A DNA stretch of 64,000 nt from the NCBI GenBank assembly GCA_013400975.1, contig WBMZ01011708.1, positions 124,001 through 188,000 of the forward strand, in the 5' to 3' direction. The number at the start of each line of letters is the position of its first letter. Position 1 is the first letter of the stretch. This DNA is from Atrichornis clamosus. Its lineage: Eukaryota; Chordata; Aves; Passeriformes; Menuridae. The translations under genes were made by a program, and so were the position numbers. The notes beneath the pieces were generated by a model. That model was given only the letters and a program-made list of their open reading frames with translations. It did not search any database and was not told the DNA's origin. Positions 1 to 13,223 of the stretch are shown one piece after another.

Positions 1-1649
1 TGGTACCTGAACAGCCAAAACAACAAAGAATTGCTGGTACTTTGTTGTACCCCGGTGACTTCCACAGTACTGATATGCAAAAGGGGCTTTCAGTAAATAC
101 TGTCGTCAACACAGCTTTCACAGCAATAGCTTGAGACAGAGGAATGGTTTATGTATGACTGCAACTCACTGTCCACACCATCCTTTGTTCATTTTTGATG
201 AATGTAAAGAGGAAAGAAAGAAAGGATGCACATGCAAGATTTCCTTTGAGGTATAAGAAACAAAAAACCCTAGAGGGACTTCTGAAAACACACCTTAAAG
301 CCTTAGAGGAAAACAGTCAACAGTCAATATTCCTTTGGCAGGATCCGTATACAGAATGACATGACAGCATTCGAGCAAAATAGCTTAGATAATAGCAAAT
401 CTATGCAGAAATCAAATCTATGCTGAAGAAATAAAAGACTATGAAAGGAGTGAGCTTTGACCCAGACTTCTTTTGTTTTCACTCTCAGTTACTAAAAGGA
501 AGCTTTTCAGGTGTTTAAATCCCAGAAAACTGCACCAGTAAATGCAGCTAATTTTATTTTTGTGCTTTTGAAAACAAGGATATCCAAAAAGCTTCCACTA
601 GAAAAATAAACATCCTTTCAGGTGTCTTTACAGGACGCCTTTTGGTCTCACCAGTACCTCCATTCCCCTTGGCATTCACTGCTGGAAGACACACCCTGCG
701 CTCCTCACTGGGGCTGGCAGTCCATTAGCCTGAACCTGGGAACGTCTCCCGACTTTATGGTGTTATTCAGCCTAACAGCATTAATCTGCCTTAATACAGT
801 TTCCTATAATAAGATGGATCCACCCCATTACTTTTACTAATTTATCTGAAAGAACAGACGCTTCCACACTGGTTGCTTGGGCATTGTCCTGGTATCTATA
901 GTGCTCAAAAACCTGCTGATTCTCTGCAATGTAAAAGAATAAATTATACAGCCATACACGGAGAGGATGATTGCATATTTACCTTCATTAATACTCCTGT
1001 CCCTGAGAAAGGCAACTTTATAATAAGGGAGTAGTACACACGAGGTCATGGGTTGTAAGTAAACACACTTTGTATATGTATTTCTGTTAGGAGTCTACAA
1101 CAGAAATGTTCAAATAAGGTAAAAGAAAATAGGCATCAGGCAAGCATAATCAGGCTACTGCATCCCTTCTTCTGTCACACAATACACAAACTGGCTGGCC
1201 TCAATTATCATATCACATTTCCACACCAACCAATGCTGAGGCTAAGCCACAGGGAAGTGGAGTGGCAGTTCTGAATGGCATACACACTCCAGGACCAGGC
1301 TCTGCTGCCCACTGCCCGTGGTGCTGAGGCACGCATGCATGATGTACAAAATGGTCCAGGGTGCTGTTTACTCAACTCCTGTTCAGATTCTGGCTCAGCT
1401 GGCTCATGCTAGGCCTGATGTTATGCTGAGACCAACAGCATTAGGTCAAAGTGAGAGCACCAGGTAGGCAGAACAGGTAGCCAAAAAGAGATGAAAGGCC
1501 ATGACTCAGCCACCATGACCTGAAATTGCTACCTCCAGCACCCATTATGTTTTGTCTGGCAGTTTCCCCAGAATCCACTAACTTACAGAAATGGTATAGA
1601 CTAAGCCTCCAAGCTGGAGAGTATAAAACATCTTTCTCAACGTGTCCCT
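1..1649. other. AT-rich non-coding sequence, nothing recognised
   Basis: No gene, RNA gene or repeat family was recognised here. The small open frames around 620-840 and 1440-1830 have no recognisable motifs, overlap frames on the other strand and look like chance. A slightly more GC-rich patch lies at about 1300-1400. Confidence 0.6.
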
Positions 1650-1713
1650 GCTCATTACAGAGGGTTGGACTGTAAAGGTCGCTTTCAACCCACACCATTC
1701 TATGATTCTGTGA
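1650..1713 (+). mobile_element. CR1 LINE, very short 3' tail
   Basis: Only the extreme 3' end of a CR1 retroposon is present. It holds the stretch reading 'gttggactgtaaaggtcg', then 'ttcaacccacaccattcta' and the terminal 'tgattctgtgat' motif, which is the usual avian CR1 end. CR1 copies are normally 5'-truncated, so a piece of about 60 bp fits the family. The left edge is approximate. Short open frames crossing it are by-products of the repeat. Confidence 0.85.
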
Positions 1714-4700
1714 TCTTACCCCAAAAAGCTTTTGAAGTGGATTCAACTGCAGCTGGACTGCTGAGGTTTTCCTGCTCCCAGTGTGATACAGGGGATGCCT
1801 GCACCATGATGGAAGAGGAAGGATTAGCACTTTCTCTGTTGGCTAGGTAACCAAGTCTTTTCTTTTGCTCACAGGTGTATGATATCAAGGGTTACATCAA
1901 GCAATAAAATCTTACAAAATCTTATTCACTTGAATGGTGAATATGTTGATTAACGTGATTAAATAGTCTGGGTAGAAGGTGATGGAGCCTCAGTTTGTCA
2001 TGTTTATTATATTGCTTAATAAGCTCAGGAATACAGTTGAAATCACAGGGTATATTGTCTTTTAAATTTGAAAGATCTGAAAGGACCTTGACACAGGGAA
2101 AGCTGCATGCAAATCCTGCCTTGGTATCACTCAGTCCTGGCTGCCCATTCTGTTCTCAGGATAAATCAAAATGTATTGACAGAAAAGTGGCAAAGACACA
2201 TATCTCACAGCATATTTACTGTACTCCTGCTATCCCTTTCTGCCCAAGGGTGGGTGTTGTGGGAATAATTATGTTGATTAAACAGGTCCAAGTAACCCTG
2301 CAGCAGTGAGCTATGCTGGCTTGGATCCACTCTGTACAGTATCTGGACAACTATCATTTCCTGTCTCTTTTACCTATTTGTCCATTACCTACTTTTCAGT
2401 GGTACCTACTAATACTGACCCTGATCTGCACGTCACTGTGGCCCCAGGTGTCTATGGCCTTCTGTTCTTCCACCTCAAGCCCTTTTTAGGGCAGCAGCCA
2501 GGACATGGTATGCCAGAAGGGTGAATGGGAATGAGTTTGGAAGACATTCTCTTCATGCCATTCTCTTTATGAGGACCTGGAGCATACAATAAACTCCCAA
2601 ACATTATTTAATGCTGTGTCCCTCGTGCTCAGACTAAGACAACAGCCCTTGCAGATGGTTTGGCATCACAGGTCCCTCAGGAATCATGATTTCACGAGGG
2701 AAATAAGTATTTCAAGAAATAAACTCTTCAGGAGAATTCTGAAATTCTTTGGAGACTTCAAAGACACAACTGTACAATAGCTAGTGTATGGCCTCTTGAC
2801 ATTCAATAGACAGCAAGGAGAAAAGCAAACCAAACTCAACAAAAACAAGAACAAAAAGCCTTCTCCTTTGTGCCTTTGATGACAGGATATAAAAGAAACT
2901 GTGAGTTTCCTTTTTAAAAACAGCAGTCCTAATTAGGATTTCTTACACACTGGAAACAATCTCCTTAATAGGTCATAAATAAATTATAGATATTCTACAT
3001 ACACAGTCAAAATGCAAACTTGAATTAGCGCAGTGTGATGGAAAATATCTGTGTATCTTGTAAATCAAACTCTGTCATCTAAAGGCATATTTTGTTCTGC
3101 ATTTTCAATTGATTGAGCCTGAACTGAAATGTTCCCTTTTGGGTCAGAGGCTGGGATTGGCCTTTTAACTTGCTTTGCAAGAGCTTCCAGGCCTGAACTT
3201 TCTCAAGCATAAATGTCAATACAGTAGTCAAAGTGTTTGGTTTATTCCACTTAAGACATATGTGTATTTCCATATATAGGAAAATATTAATTAAAAAAAA
3301 AAAACCAACCCAAGTTCGGTCTATTATTAGAAGATATGCCAACATACAAAATAAACTGAAATATATGGGGGAGATTCCTCTACATGTTATCTCTGGAATA
3401 CACACTGCACTGCAATTTCTTGGAACAAGTACATAATGCATAAATATTTCTGACAGTAGCTTATAAAAAGGACACGCATGGTATATGATTATTACAAACT
3501 ATTTTTTCTGTCTCTGAAAGGTTCATGATAATTTCGTTTTCCTCAGTGTTCCTGAAGAATGGAAAAAGATATCTGAAATACATACAGATAGGTAAAAAAT
3601 AAAATGGAAAAATATACATTGAAAATAGATGAGAATTTTTTAGTAAAGGACCTATTATTTACATTTCAAATATTTTATTATCCCTTTGGTTTGAACTAAA
3701 TTTCAGGTTGTTTTTGCAGCAAAAAGCCTTTCAGAGCCTGCATAAATCTTCTGAAGCTGAACAGATGAAGAAATGAGGAACAGAGGTGTGTGCACAAATT
3801 TCCAAATCTCTTGCCGTCATCATTCTACCCCAAAACAACTTAGTGAACTATACTCTTAAATTACTGCTCCTTAAGCTAGCACTGTGGGTTGATAATGCAT
3901 CAGCTTCTGCACATCAAACTGCTAAAATAACCACTTTGACTGATTTCTCTTTCCCTTTGTAAGAGACACAGGTACCTTTATGTTTTGGGAAGTGACTCCT
4001 CCACATCCCAAGTCTCTTGTTTACTGAAACTGAGCAAATACATTTTTAAAGAGTTGAAAGCACTATTTCCTGGTAGATTACAGGTCTTGATTATTTATAG
4101 CTTCCATGGGTCTTGGTGTTAATTCTTTATATCTTTGTCCTAACTAGGATTTTTTCACATGATGTAAACATGGTCACTTTCTTCTACATTAAGTGAATGA
4201 CGAAGAATTTTTTTTATTAAAGAATTTAAGCGTTTAAATACAAGAGTACAAACATGGTTTTCTCACAGGAGTAGTGAAAACACAAAATACTAAATATATT
4301 TCACAGCTAATGTATTTTGCTTTTTAAAAAGTGAAAGCTTCATGACTATATCATCATACTTTGTGACTATATGTGTGGATTATTAATATAATTTTACAAT
4401 TTTGGGCTGGCTGGAGCGCAAGGCTAAGGGAGGTTTCCTCTGTTCAGAATACCAGATAAAGTTAACTCCTGTGTGACAGACAGCATACTTTTGCCAATAT
4501 AATTTATATAATTAATTTCCTTATAAATCATGGTGCAAAATAAAAATCGAATGCTAAACTTACCTATTAATTTTGGTACAATTAGGAGAGACAGAAAACA
4601 TTCACTTGCAATTGTATGACTGTACACGCAGGCAGACAGTATGATGTCTTCAAACCTGTGAAAAAAATACCGATTTCTGAGAACGTAAGGGTGGTTAATA

Positions 4701-5504
4701 AATATGTATCTTAACACTTCCCCCAAAATAGCCAGTTTTATCACTACTATTTTCATTAGACATGCTAGGCAGTTGTTCACCTTAGAGCATTTCTCCTTTG
4801 TGATCGTGAAACCATATCTGTAAAAACCTCAGTCAAATTCCGAGTGTTCAAATGGGAATAACAGGTTATTTTCGTCATGTGTAGTTTGGTTTGGAAAATA
4901 AATTGATTCCTCAGAAGAATATCAATGCCCAAACAGTCGACGTGTGAGGAAGTGAGCGAGCACAGAGGGAACACAGCCAGTATTGGTTCATGCTGCCAGC
5001 TGTTAACACAGACTGATGGAACCCAAAGGTAAAGACACAGCCCTAAATGCTGGCTCGGCGCTATTGGATCAGTCACATTTGCCCGTAAAGAAGCCTGGAT
5101 TTGGGTTTCTAAGCAGAGGAATGTCACAGTAGAGTCAACCTTTGTGCTATGCTTCCAAGTACACCTGGTGCACCTGTCTGAGGCATGAGACAGCATTAAG
5201 TATCAACCTTCCCAGGCCTTAGTGGTAAAGCTCCACATTCACACAACCTGAAAGTATATAAGGCTATAAGCAGATAAAAAATAGATCTCTGCCTTTCCTA
5301 TACATCTATTCATGAAATTGCTAAGAAGGTGATGCTATAGGTATGCACAGTTCTGAATACAACAGGTACCCCCTCACACCTGTCAAGCCTGTATGTTCCT
5401 GAATGGCCATATAGATGCCAGAGTCAAAAACCAGCCCTTCAGAACTCACTTTCAAAAAGAAATCTCTCCAGTACCATATCTACATCCATATTAATGCACG
5501 TGTA
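1714..5504. other. AT-rich non-coding sequence, nothing recognised
   Basis: Single-copy-looking AT-rich sequence. The open frames of 120 codons (minus, about 3079-3441) and 139 codons (minus, about 4777-5196) show no domain, motif or splice context that I recognise, so I do not call them genes. A run of ten or more A lies near 3293-3303. Confidence 0.55.
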
Positions 5505-5804
5505 CTCAAAAAGGTTGTACGTGGCAGCCAAGCTCTTTTCAGTGGTGCCAAGCAACAGGACAAGAGGCAAAGTGGAGAAACTGATGCACAGGAAATTCCA
5601 CCTGAATATGAACCTCTTTACTGTGCAGAGACGACACACTGGAACAGGTTGCCCAGAGAGGGTGTAGAGTCTCCCTCACTGGAGGTATTTAGGAACTGTC
5701 TGGACACAATCCTGTGCTGTGTGCTCTAGGATGGCCCTGCTTGAGCAGGGAAGTGGGATCAGATGAGCCACTGTGGTCCCTTCCAACCTGAGCCATTCTG
5801 TGAC
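5505..5804 (+). mobile_element. CR1 LINE 3' fragment
   Basis: A 5'-truncated CR1 copy covering the 3' untranslated part of the element. Family landmarks appear in order: 'aacaggacaagaggcaaa' (about 5556), 'ctggaacaggttgcccagag' (about 5639), 'cactggaggtatttaggaac' (about 5678), 'gatggccctgcttgagcagg' (about 5730) and the closing 'cccttccaacctgagccatt' followed by ctgtga. The 'tgcttgagcaggg' segment differs from the minus-strand copy at 12.1-12.5 kb, so the two belong to different subfamilies. The 5' edge is uncertain by some tens of bases. Confidence 0.92.
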
Positions 5805-8800
5805 CAAACCCGGGAGTCCCCAGATCCCAAGTGGAGAGCCCGGTAGTGTTTAAAACACTGTGGATGTCTCCTCACTTAAGCCAGAACTCCCAGTGGTGTT
5901 GTGATGGCTGCATCCAGCTTACTCTGGACTTTCGGAGACAGATGGCAACAGAGCAGTCAGAGGCTGTCTGGAATGGTGACCCAGACATCTTGCTGCTATG
6001 CAAATATGAGTAAAAGTCAATTATCTTACTCCATAAACAGTGGACAGCCCAGCGCCCGCTGAGCTCTACCGCACAGCAGCAGGCGGCATGCCAGGATCTC
6101 CCCTCCAGCAGGGATACCTCCCAAGGTTAGTCCTTGAGGCCGAGAGATTTTTTGCCACAATAGATTCTCTGTAAGTGATTAATAGCATGCTAAGCTTTGA
6201 AATCTTAGCTAAGTGATATAAAGTATTGATTGTGCATATGTAATCCTTTAGACATAAACCACTGACCACGTCTGGGACTCGGAGGGGATCTATCTGCACC
6301 CAGACTCCCCTCTGAGAAGGAGTTTAGGAAAAAAGGGTGTCCTTTCTGAGCCTCATGACTAAGAAGGAGGCTCTCCCAAACAGCTTTGTCTGACCCTGCC
6401 CTCCATGCAGTGAGTAACCAAGTGTACCTTGCCACTGGACCTTGTCAAACCACTATCACATTTACCACTGAACTTTAACTCTCTCTACCAATAAAGTGTA
6501 CTGTGGCTTCTCTGTTATGAGTGCATGACTCCATCTGTGACACAGTCTCACATTGTTTCTTAGGAGTTCAGAAACTGAAAAATCCAGGCTGAGTCTTCTT
6601 CAATTATTTATGTCTCATCTACAACCACTTCGTCTCCAAGGATATGAATGTGATATTACTCAGATGTTTATTCCTCGTAAACCATTTTACTACACTTAGG
6701 TATGTCAAATCAACATAGAGATCTGTAATAGACTTATTAAAACAGGTCATTACAGTCATCTTATTGCTCAAGATTGATAACAGGACTGAAAGATAATAAA
6801 ACATGATGTTTCAAAAGCAAGCAATAAAAAAGTCACAAAAGAACAGAATAAAAATTTTATTATGCAGTGTCAGGAATGTAAATAGTTTCAAAAGTGATAT
6901 TCTCAAGCCTTTCGGGACCCATCTCATGGGGCAGTCTCTTCTCAAAAAAGACAAAATAAAAATAACTTCACAGTGCAGACTGATAGTTTATAAAATGAAT
7001 GCAGACAATATTCTGCTCAATAATCTATATTGAATTACATCATCTTAAATTTCGAACAGCAATTCTAAACACATACCACAGAACCAAAATTTGTTCTACC
7101 ACAGGAATACATAAAATTTTTTACTTTGTCAAGTAACATCCTGCCACAGTTAAAATTATTAGTACATCCATCTATACTCTGAATACCTTTTTTTCTTTGG
7201 TTTGGTTTGCAGCTCTCTGGAAACACTCCTTATCTATAAAAGTAGCACACCTCTTTTTCATTGCCTGATTATGTTCCAAGCTTTATTTACAGAAAAGTCT
7301 TCCCAGCACAAATATTTATGCACGAGATGATGACATTCTGTTTCAAGAATATATTCACAGGGGGTTTGGAAATGCATTTCGTGGGAATATTTTGAAGAGC
7401 TGCATGCAGTTACTTAACTGCTGCAGGTCTATGACCTTTCTGGTACCTGCATATGTGTTCCAGCAAACGTGAATCTGGAACTGAATGAAAATTCCAGGGG
7501 GAAAGATCTTCTGTGTCTTTTTTTCTTTTAATTTCATGTCTAAACTCCACTTGTAGTATATTTTATTCATATATGGAAGTCCCTTTACAGAATATGGCCC
7601 TTACATAACAGTCAAGGCTGCCAGTTTATTTCTAATATTTTTCATTTTTTTTCACATTTAGTTGTATGCAACAAGTAAGTGAATTAGGTTTGGGGTTTAA
7701 TATGCATCCTCTACATTATCAGTAGTAACAGAGCAATTGAACTATTGCCTTTTTATGGCTGCTAAGCTGAATAACTCAAGTTTTGAAAATTGCTGCATTA
7801 AAAATTAATTTTTAGGCAAAAGACAGTTTAATTTAGCCAACATATAACTTCTTGTACCAAATAAAAGTAATTTTAACATCTGAAATTGTGACAGGATTTC
7901 TGAAGAAAATTTGGAATTCTTTAGCAAAAGAATATTGTTGCAATTAATGCTTTTGTTTCTGTCTATCCTGCCTTCTTGCTTTCCGGATCATACATAAGAA
8001 TTACTGGAGCTCAAATGGTTGCTCAGCTTTCCCACCATAACAATTCCTGCAAACGCTAAGCAAATTGAAAGCTGTAGTTAATAACCTCTGTATGTAAGAC
8101 ACTGTATTTTTTTCTGCTTTGCCTTTAAAGAGTAAATTTCATCATTTGATATATTGAAACAGGGAGGAAACTATTCAACTTCTCAAAACTAAACGTGATA
8201 GAGTACTAAATACATCCTAAAAAGTGAGCAGTGTTCCAATCTGATGCTGAGTGCGATGCTTTAAAACATGTTTTGTTTCACTGCTCTTTGGTTTATGATA
8301 TCTAGTTGAAAGATGACATATTGTTGGAAGTAGTGATGCATAAGCTCCACATATGTATCAGGAAGTAATAATGATTGTGGAAAGAGTGGAGATTGAATGA
8401 TAAGACTTTGGCTCAAGACAGTAAGTTTTTGATTAATTAAAAAGGAGAAAAATATATTCTTTTACACGCTAGGAATTTAGGGTATATTTTATCACTCAGA
8501 GCAGCCAACACTTTGCAGGATTAGGCAAATACCAATTCTGCAGCTGTTATTCATCAATTTTTGCAGATACTAGATAAAGCTAAAGCAGAGTCTCACCATC
8601 TTAATTTTTTCCTAACTCCTAGGCCTTTCATTTTTCATCTTGACAATGTTTCTTTAGAGAAATGATACAGCATAAACACACTTTCTGAAGGAATTAAGAG
8701 AGACAAATACTGAGCAGTACCGCAGACTTCCTACATTCTTGTCTGGACAGAGCACATCCCACAAATAAAGGAGAGGGCAGCTTGCAGCTCTTGGGCTTTC

Positions 8801-8984
8801 CAAGTATCCCTGCTCTGAGAAGCAAAGCAGCAGGAGCAGCGAAGGTGAGCACTGTCTATTAAAATAAGAGGGAGCTGGACCCACATCAAAAGTTGTTGGA
8901 TATTGGAATAATGATTTTACATTGTCCGACTGTAATTCAGGCATGCCTGATGTTTTACCAGAAGGCAGCATCCTTTATCTGATC
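5805..8984. other. AT-rich non-coding sequence, nothing recognised
   Basis: No repeat family or gene was recognised. Two partly overlapping minus-strand open frames near 6066-6435 sit in a locally less AT-rich patch and carry no recognisable motif. Several short A/T runs occur. Confidence 0.5.
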
Positions 8985-9250
8985 ATTTCAGTGTGTTTTA
9001 CACATTAAGAGTGCAATTAATAGAATGTGTACCAAGCAATTAGATGACTTGTTGTGACCTTTCAATTTACACTGTGACAAAGACATGCACTTGGAATTCA
9101 GTAGTAGACCATTCCTGGCATTCACACAGCCCGTTTAATGGAGCTTGGCAATATTTAAATCAAAAGGGGGGAGATGAAAGCTAATTAAGGCCAATATACT
9201 AATGCTCAAATAATTTGTATTAATAGAAATTAAAAAGAAAGGGGTAAAAA
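8985..9250. promoter_or_regulatory. Candidate conserved enhancer-like block (TAAT-rich)
   Basis: This block lacks repeat signatures and has a dense run of homeodomain-type cores between about 9181 and 9233: ctaattaag, actaatgc, aataatttg, attaatag and aaatta. It also holds a TCF/LEF-like atcaaaag near 9159. Further upstream are less AT-biased unique sequences such as 'gtgacctttcaatttacact'. This resembles vertebrate conserved non-coding elements, but conservation cannot be tested from one sequence and TAAT cores are cheap in AT-rich DNA. Confidence 0.25.
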
Positions 9251-12091
9251 GAATCTGGTATTACAGGGAGTGAACACATTTTTCTCTACTAACTTAAACG
9301 ACGCTATGGGATAATTTCAGTGTTGGCTTGTGCTTATATTGCATGACTTATTAACATGAACAGGACTACTGAATTTATCTCGAGTAGAGTGGAAAAACGT
9401 ACCACATTATTTCTGATCACAAATGACAACAGCACAGGTTCTCACTGCATATTTAGCTATCTCAACCACACAGTTAAAACCCTCCCAAATCTTTGCATGG
9501 CTCCCTGGTGTGCTAAGTACTCTACTTGAGGTTGAAAATGTTCTCAACTAAGGGGCAAATTACCATTTTCAGAAGAAGGTGGTCTTTTGCACAAAAGCCC
9601 TCCCCTTCCTAAACTCCATCAGCACTGCACTCCCGCAGGCCCAGGGAGTGCAGGACTGACCTGCAAGGGCTGTGGCTGCAGCCCCTGGATGCTCTGGGGC
9701 TGCCAACAGGTCGAGCATTAATCCTGCACCAGGAGCACTCTGGCCCTCTGCCCATCACCAGACAGGGCAGGGACCTCACACTGTACTTCTCCTTTTCACC
9801 CCCACCAAAATGAGGGACAATTTCAAAATAGTCAGTTTGCCCCCATGGCTCATCTTACCAGGAAGTGGTAAGAAATTAGCAGTTTTCGTTTATTAGAGAA
9901 TGGCACTCTTTTCCATAATTCTTATACCTGCTTAATAGTTGGTTTAATGAAAACATTTCATTATGAAGTTTAAAATACATACTGAGGTATGTTGAAAACA
10001 TCTGTGCTGTATCCCAGGCTCTGATGAAGATATAAAGAAATGTTTTTAATTCTGCCAATTTTGTTTGCAGTCAGATGTTCTTTTCTTAACTGATTTGAAA
10101 TATGAATTACTACAATGATAGTAGTAGTAGTAGAATGAGGAAATGTGCCAATTATCACAGTTTCCTCCAGAGAAGCCTCTATTTTGCTCAATACAGACGA
10201 AAATTGTGAGTAACTGAAAAACTGACGTAAGTTTCTATGATAATTTACATTGAGAATTCACCATCTAATGTTCACACTCAGAAATTCAATGACATTTTCT
10301 TCTCTTCTTGTAGTCTCTACACAAATCAGACCACCTCTAAGGACATACACTTTGCTAAAAAGACATTTTCTTTCTTCCAACAAGTACCTATTACCAGTGA
10401 ATATGGTTCATTATTCGTAAGGAAAATTTTGGTTAAAATAAAATCTCTGTGTTATTCCACAAGCCAAGTTTTTAATGATAATCTTCCTTAGCCAAAATCA
10501 TGTTTTGAAAACAGATTTACTACCATGCACAATTTATTAAGGACAGGAGAGTCTTACTTAGAAAACCAGCACTGAACCATGCAGTGAAATGAAGAAGAGT
10601 TTCCCTCTGTTTCTCTTGAGTTCACTTAGGGCTCGATTATGCAAGTCAGTGACAAAGCTGCCCCTTGACTCCTGTGTGACAAACTCCAGCCTTATTGAAT
10701 TTCCTGTTGATATTTCTAACCTAGTTGGTATTCCTGTCGTGCACCCGCAAACGCTTCCAGGACTGCCTGCATGCTTTCAAAAAGGAGGTCATAGTTCTTT
10801 TAGGATCATCAAACGATCATGAGTGAATCATGAATCAAGATGGAAAACATGAGGGGAATGTTCTCCTGGAAGATAAGGAAACATCTAACTTCTGCAGTGC
10901 AAGTGAAATGACTCACCCCAAAAAGGAGCATCATTTTTTCTAACGCTGGAATGGCAGCCTGCAGATTTCCAAGTGGCAGTTCAGGTTTACGCTGAACTTT
11001 GATTAACTCAGGACAGCATGAAGGGCTTTTGTTTTATGGCCAAGGTCAGGCCAAATATTTCTTGTCATCTGCTTAAATAAAAAGATCTCTTTCCAGACAG
11101 ATCATCTGTCTTTCAACAGCACGTTGCAAAAGCCAATCCAGTATGAATTTCACTGATCATACGATGATATTTATCTGGAGCTATTTAATGGCATGCTTTG
11201 GAAGGTAAAACTCACATGCTGAAAGGTTAGGGAAATGGTAGGATAGGGAGAAGTCAAGTAATTAGCAATTACTATTTTCTCCTAGGATCTATATTTGCCA
11301 TCTAGGTCTTGAGGAGTTTTATACAAGGTTATATAATTGTACTGTTTGAAATACAGTTTGTTCTTTATTAATCTTGCTTTTTTTCCTATGAAATATTTAA
11401 ACTGAAGTTGTTCAAATAATTGATCTGGTAGTAGGCTGCCAAAAATTTTAAAAGATTGTAAACTCTTGTCCTACAGTGTTGCATGCCCACCCCTGTACAA
11501 AAAAAAAATTGGCCTATCTTGATCAAATACGTTATTTTGATTGCAATAATATGTTATTTTAAATGCTTTAAAAAATATGTTTATCTTTTCAATTCTCAAA
11601 GCAAAATCTATCATTAAATTAAGAATACTAGTAATGCAAATTTCACAGGTGAAGAAATTATTTGACAATTTTCACCTTCCTTTTGGATAATATAGAGTGG
11701 ACTCCTAAAAGAATCTAGAACCAAACAAAAATATTATTGAAACTGTGAAAAGCCGTAAGAAAGATTAACAACAAGTAGAATTCTACTTGCTTGGTCTACA
11801 ACATAACAGTCTACAACTATTTAAAGAAGCTTTCAGGGAGGGTAGTAATACAATGTTGTGCTTATCTATAATGCAGAAGAGAATCTGCTCTCTGAAAGCA
11901 ACAAATACAATGAGTATGAATTGCAACAATAGCTGAGCTAGACATTACAGAAACATCTCCCTAATAAGATATAGTAAGATGCTAGAGTAGATTCCACGGG
12001 ACTTATTCCTGGGGCATTTTGGAATCTCTGATATTGAAGATTTATGAAAGAAAGAAAGACAAACATCTTGCATTAGCCTGTCTCTTCAGGT
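9251..12091. other. Non-coding sequence with a GC-richer patch at about 9590-9800
   Basis: Mostly AT-rich. The patch at about 9590-9800 is clearly richer in G and C, contains runs such as 'gtggctgcagcccctggatg', and creates an open frame of 74 codons that looks accidental. A (TAG)5 microsatellite lies at 10119-10133. No gene is recognised. Confidence 0.5.
10119..10133 (+). repeat. (TAG)5 microsatellite
   Basis: Five perfect tandem copies of TAG. It is a short simple repeat with no associated feature. Confidence 0.9.
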
Positions 12092-12324
12092 AATCATAGG
12101 ATTATTGGAATTAGAATGGCTTGGAAAGGACCTTAAAGATCACCTAGTTTCAACCCCCTGCCATGGGCAGGGACACCTTTCACTAGACCAGGTTGCTCAG
12201 AGCCCCTGCAGCCTGGCCTTGAACTCTTCCAGGGATGGGGCATCCACAGCCTCCTTTGTTCCAGTGTCTCACCATCCTCACAGTAAAGAATTTCTTTGTC
12301 ATATCTAATCTAAACCTACTCTCT

Positions 12325-12325
12325 N
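12325..12325. other. Unresolved base (N)
   Basis: A single N inside the minus-strand CR1 copy, in a CT-repeat context (ctctnctactctc). It marks a sequencing or consensus ambiguity. Confidence 0.99.
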
Positions 12326-12445
12326 CTACTCTCTTTTGAAGTCATTCCCCCTTGTCCTGACACTACACGCTCCCTTCAGGTACAGGAAGGCCACAATTAG
12401 GTCACCTCGAAGCCTTTTTTTTTTCAGGCTGAAAAAACTCAATTA

Positions 12446-12468
12446 TCTTAGCCTTTCCTGATAGGAAA
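12446..12468. repeat. Perfect 10-bp inverted repeat inside CR1
   Basis: The stretch agcctttcct, gat, aggaaaggct forms a perfect 10-bp stem with a 3-nt loop. It lies in the part of CR1 that normally reads like a 'cctctcctcatagga' segment, so it probably arose by point changes in this copy. Confidence 0.7.
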
Positions 12469-12515
12469 GGCTCCATCCCTCCGAATTAGTTGATCCCGTG
12501 GCAGCCCCTGCACTA

Positions 12516-13223
12516 AGATTTGTATGAAGCAGAAAGAGTTGTTGCTAGTCAAAACAGGCTATTACCTAAAAACATTTCCAGATCTTTAAAAAAGCTTTAA
12601 ATATTCCTTTTTAAGAGCATCTGGAAAGGTTTTGAGGGTTTTAGAAAAGCAGCTCTATGTCAGGCTTATTCTTCTCATTTTAATAATTGTTCATAAGCTT
12701 TGAAGGTAAGTGGGAATAAGATCAGTAGTTCTTCTGGATGTTTTTGTCAACTGGTGCTCCTCTGCTGTTTCAGGTTTTGCGTCCTCCTTATATTTTGCTG
12801 TCAAGTATTCTTATTTAATACTCTGTTCTGCAGTTTACTGCATTTCTAGAACTTGAAATCCTCTCAGACATTCGAATGAATTTTTGAAATTCATTTAAAA
12901 AATAAAATAAATCTCAAAAAACAATAACCAAAAATTCTCTCACTTATTAGGCACACTCATGTCTTCTCTAGTTTAACACAGGATAAAGGACATCTTTTTG
13001 TCTATTCTTAAACTGTGTCATGGTGCTTTAAATAGGCTCAGCAAAAGTCTGTAACCTGGCTCTTAAAACACTACTTTATTTTTAAAAATGCATATAATGT
13101 ACATTCCTGTTCTTTGCTGGGAAACATTTTAATGACATTTAAAACAGTCTCATGATTTAAGTACCATGTGTCATAGAAATTATCAAGCATTTTCTGTGGT
13201 TCTGTAAACTCTTAATATTCTGT
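12516..13223. other. AT-rich non-coding sequence, nothing recognised
   Basis: Unique-looking AT-rich sequence containing several A or T runs, for example around 12895-12915. No gene or repeat is recognised. Confidence 0.5.

Larger units (their letters stand above)
12092..12515 (-). mobile_element. CR1 LINE 3' fragment, minus orientation
   Basis: Reverse-complement CR1 copy. Reading the plus strand, it opens with the decayed terminal motif (taatcatagg), then 'ggaccttaaagatcacctag', 'ccctgccatgggcagggaca', 'gaactcttccagggatgggg', 'cagtaaagaatttctttgtc' and 'ttcccccttgtcctgacact'. It continues through the 'aggctgaaaaaactcaa' segment and ends near 'gttgatcccgtggcagcccc'. This corresponds to roughly the last 420 bp of the element. 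The 'ccatgggcagggacacc' end groups it with the copy at 59.4-60.2 kb. One unresolved base (N) falls inside it at 12325. An open frame over 12105-12308 is repeat-derived antisense sequence and not a gene. Confidence 0.95.

Noticed and set aside
4777..5196. 139-codon minus-strand open frame
   Set aside because: No domain, no intron-exon context and no promoter. This length occurs by chance in 64 kb with six frames.
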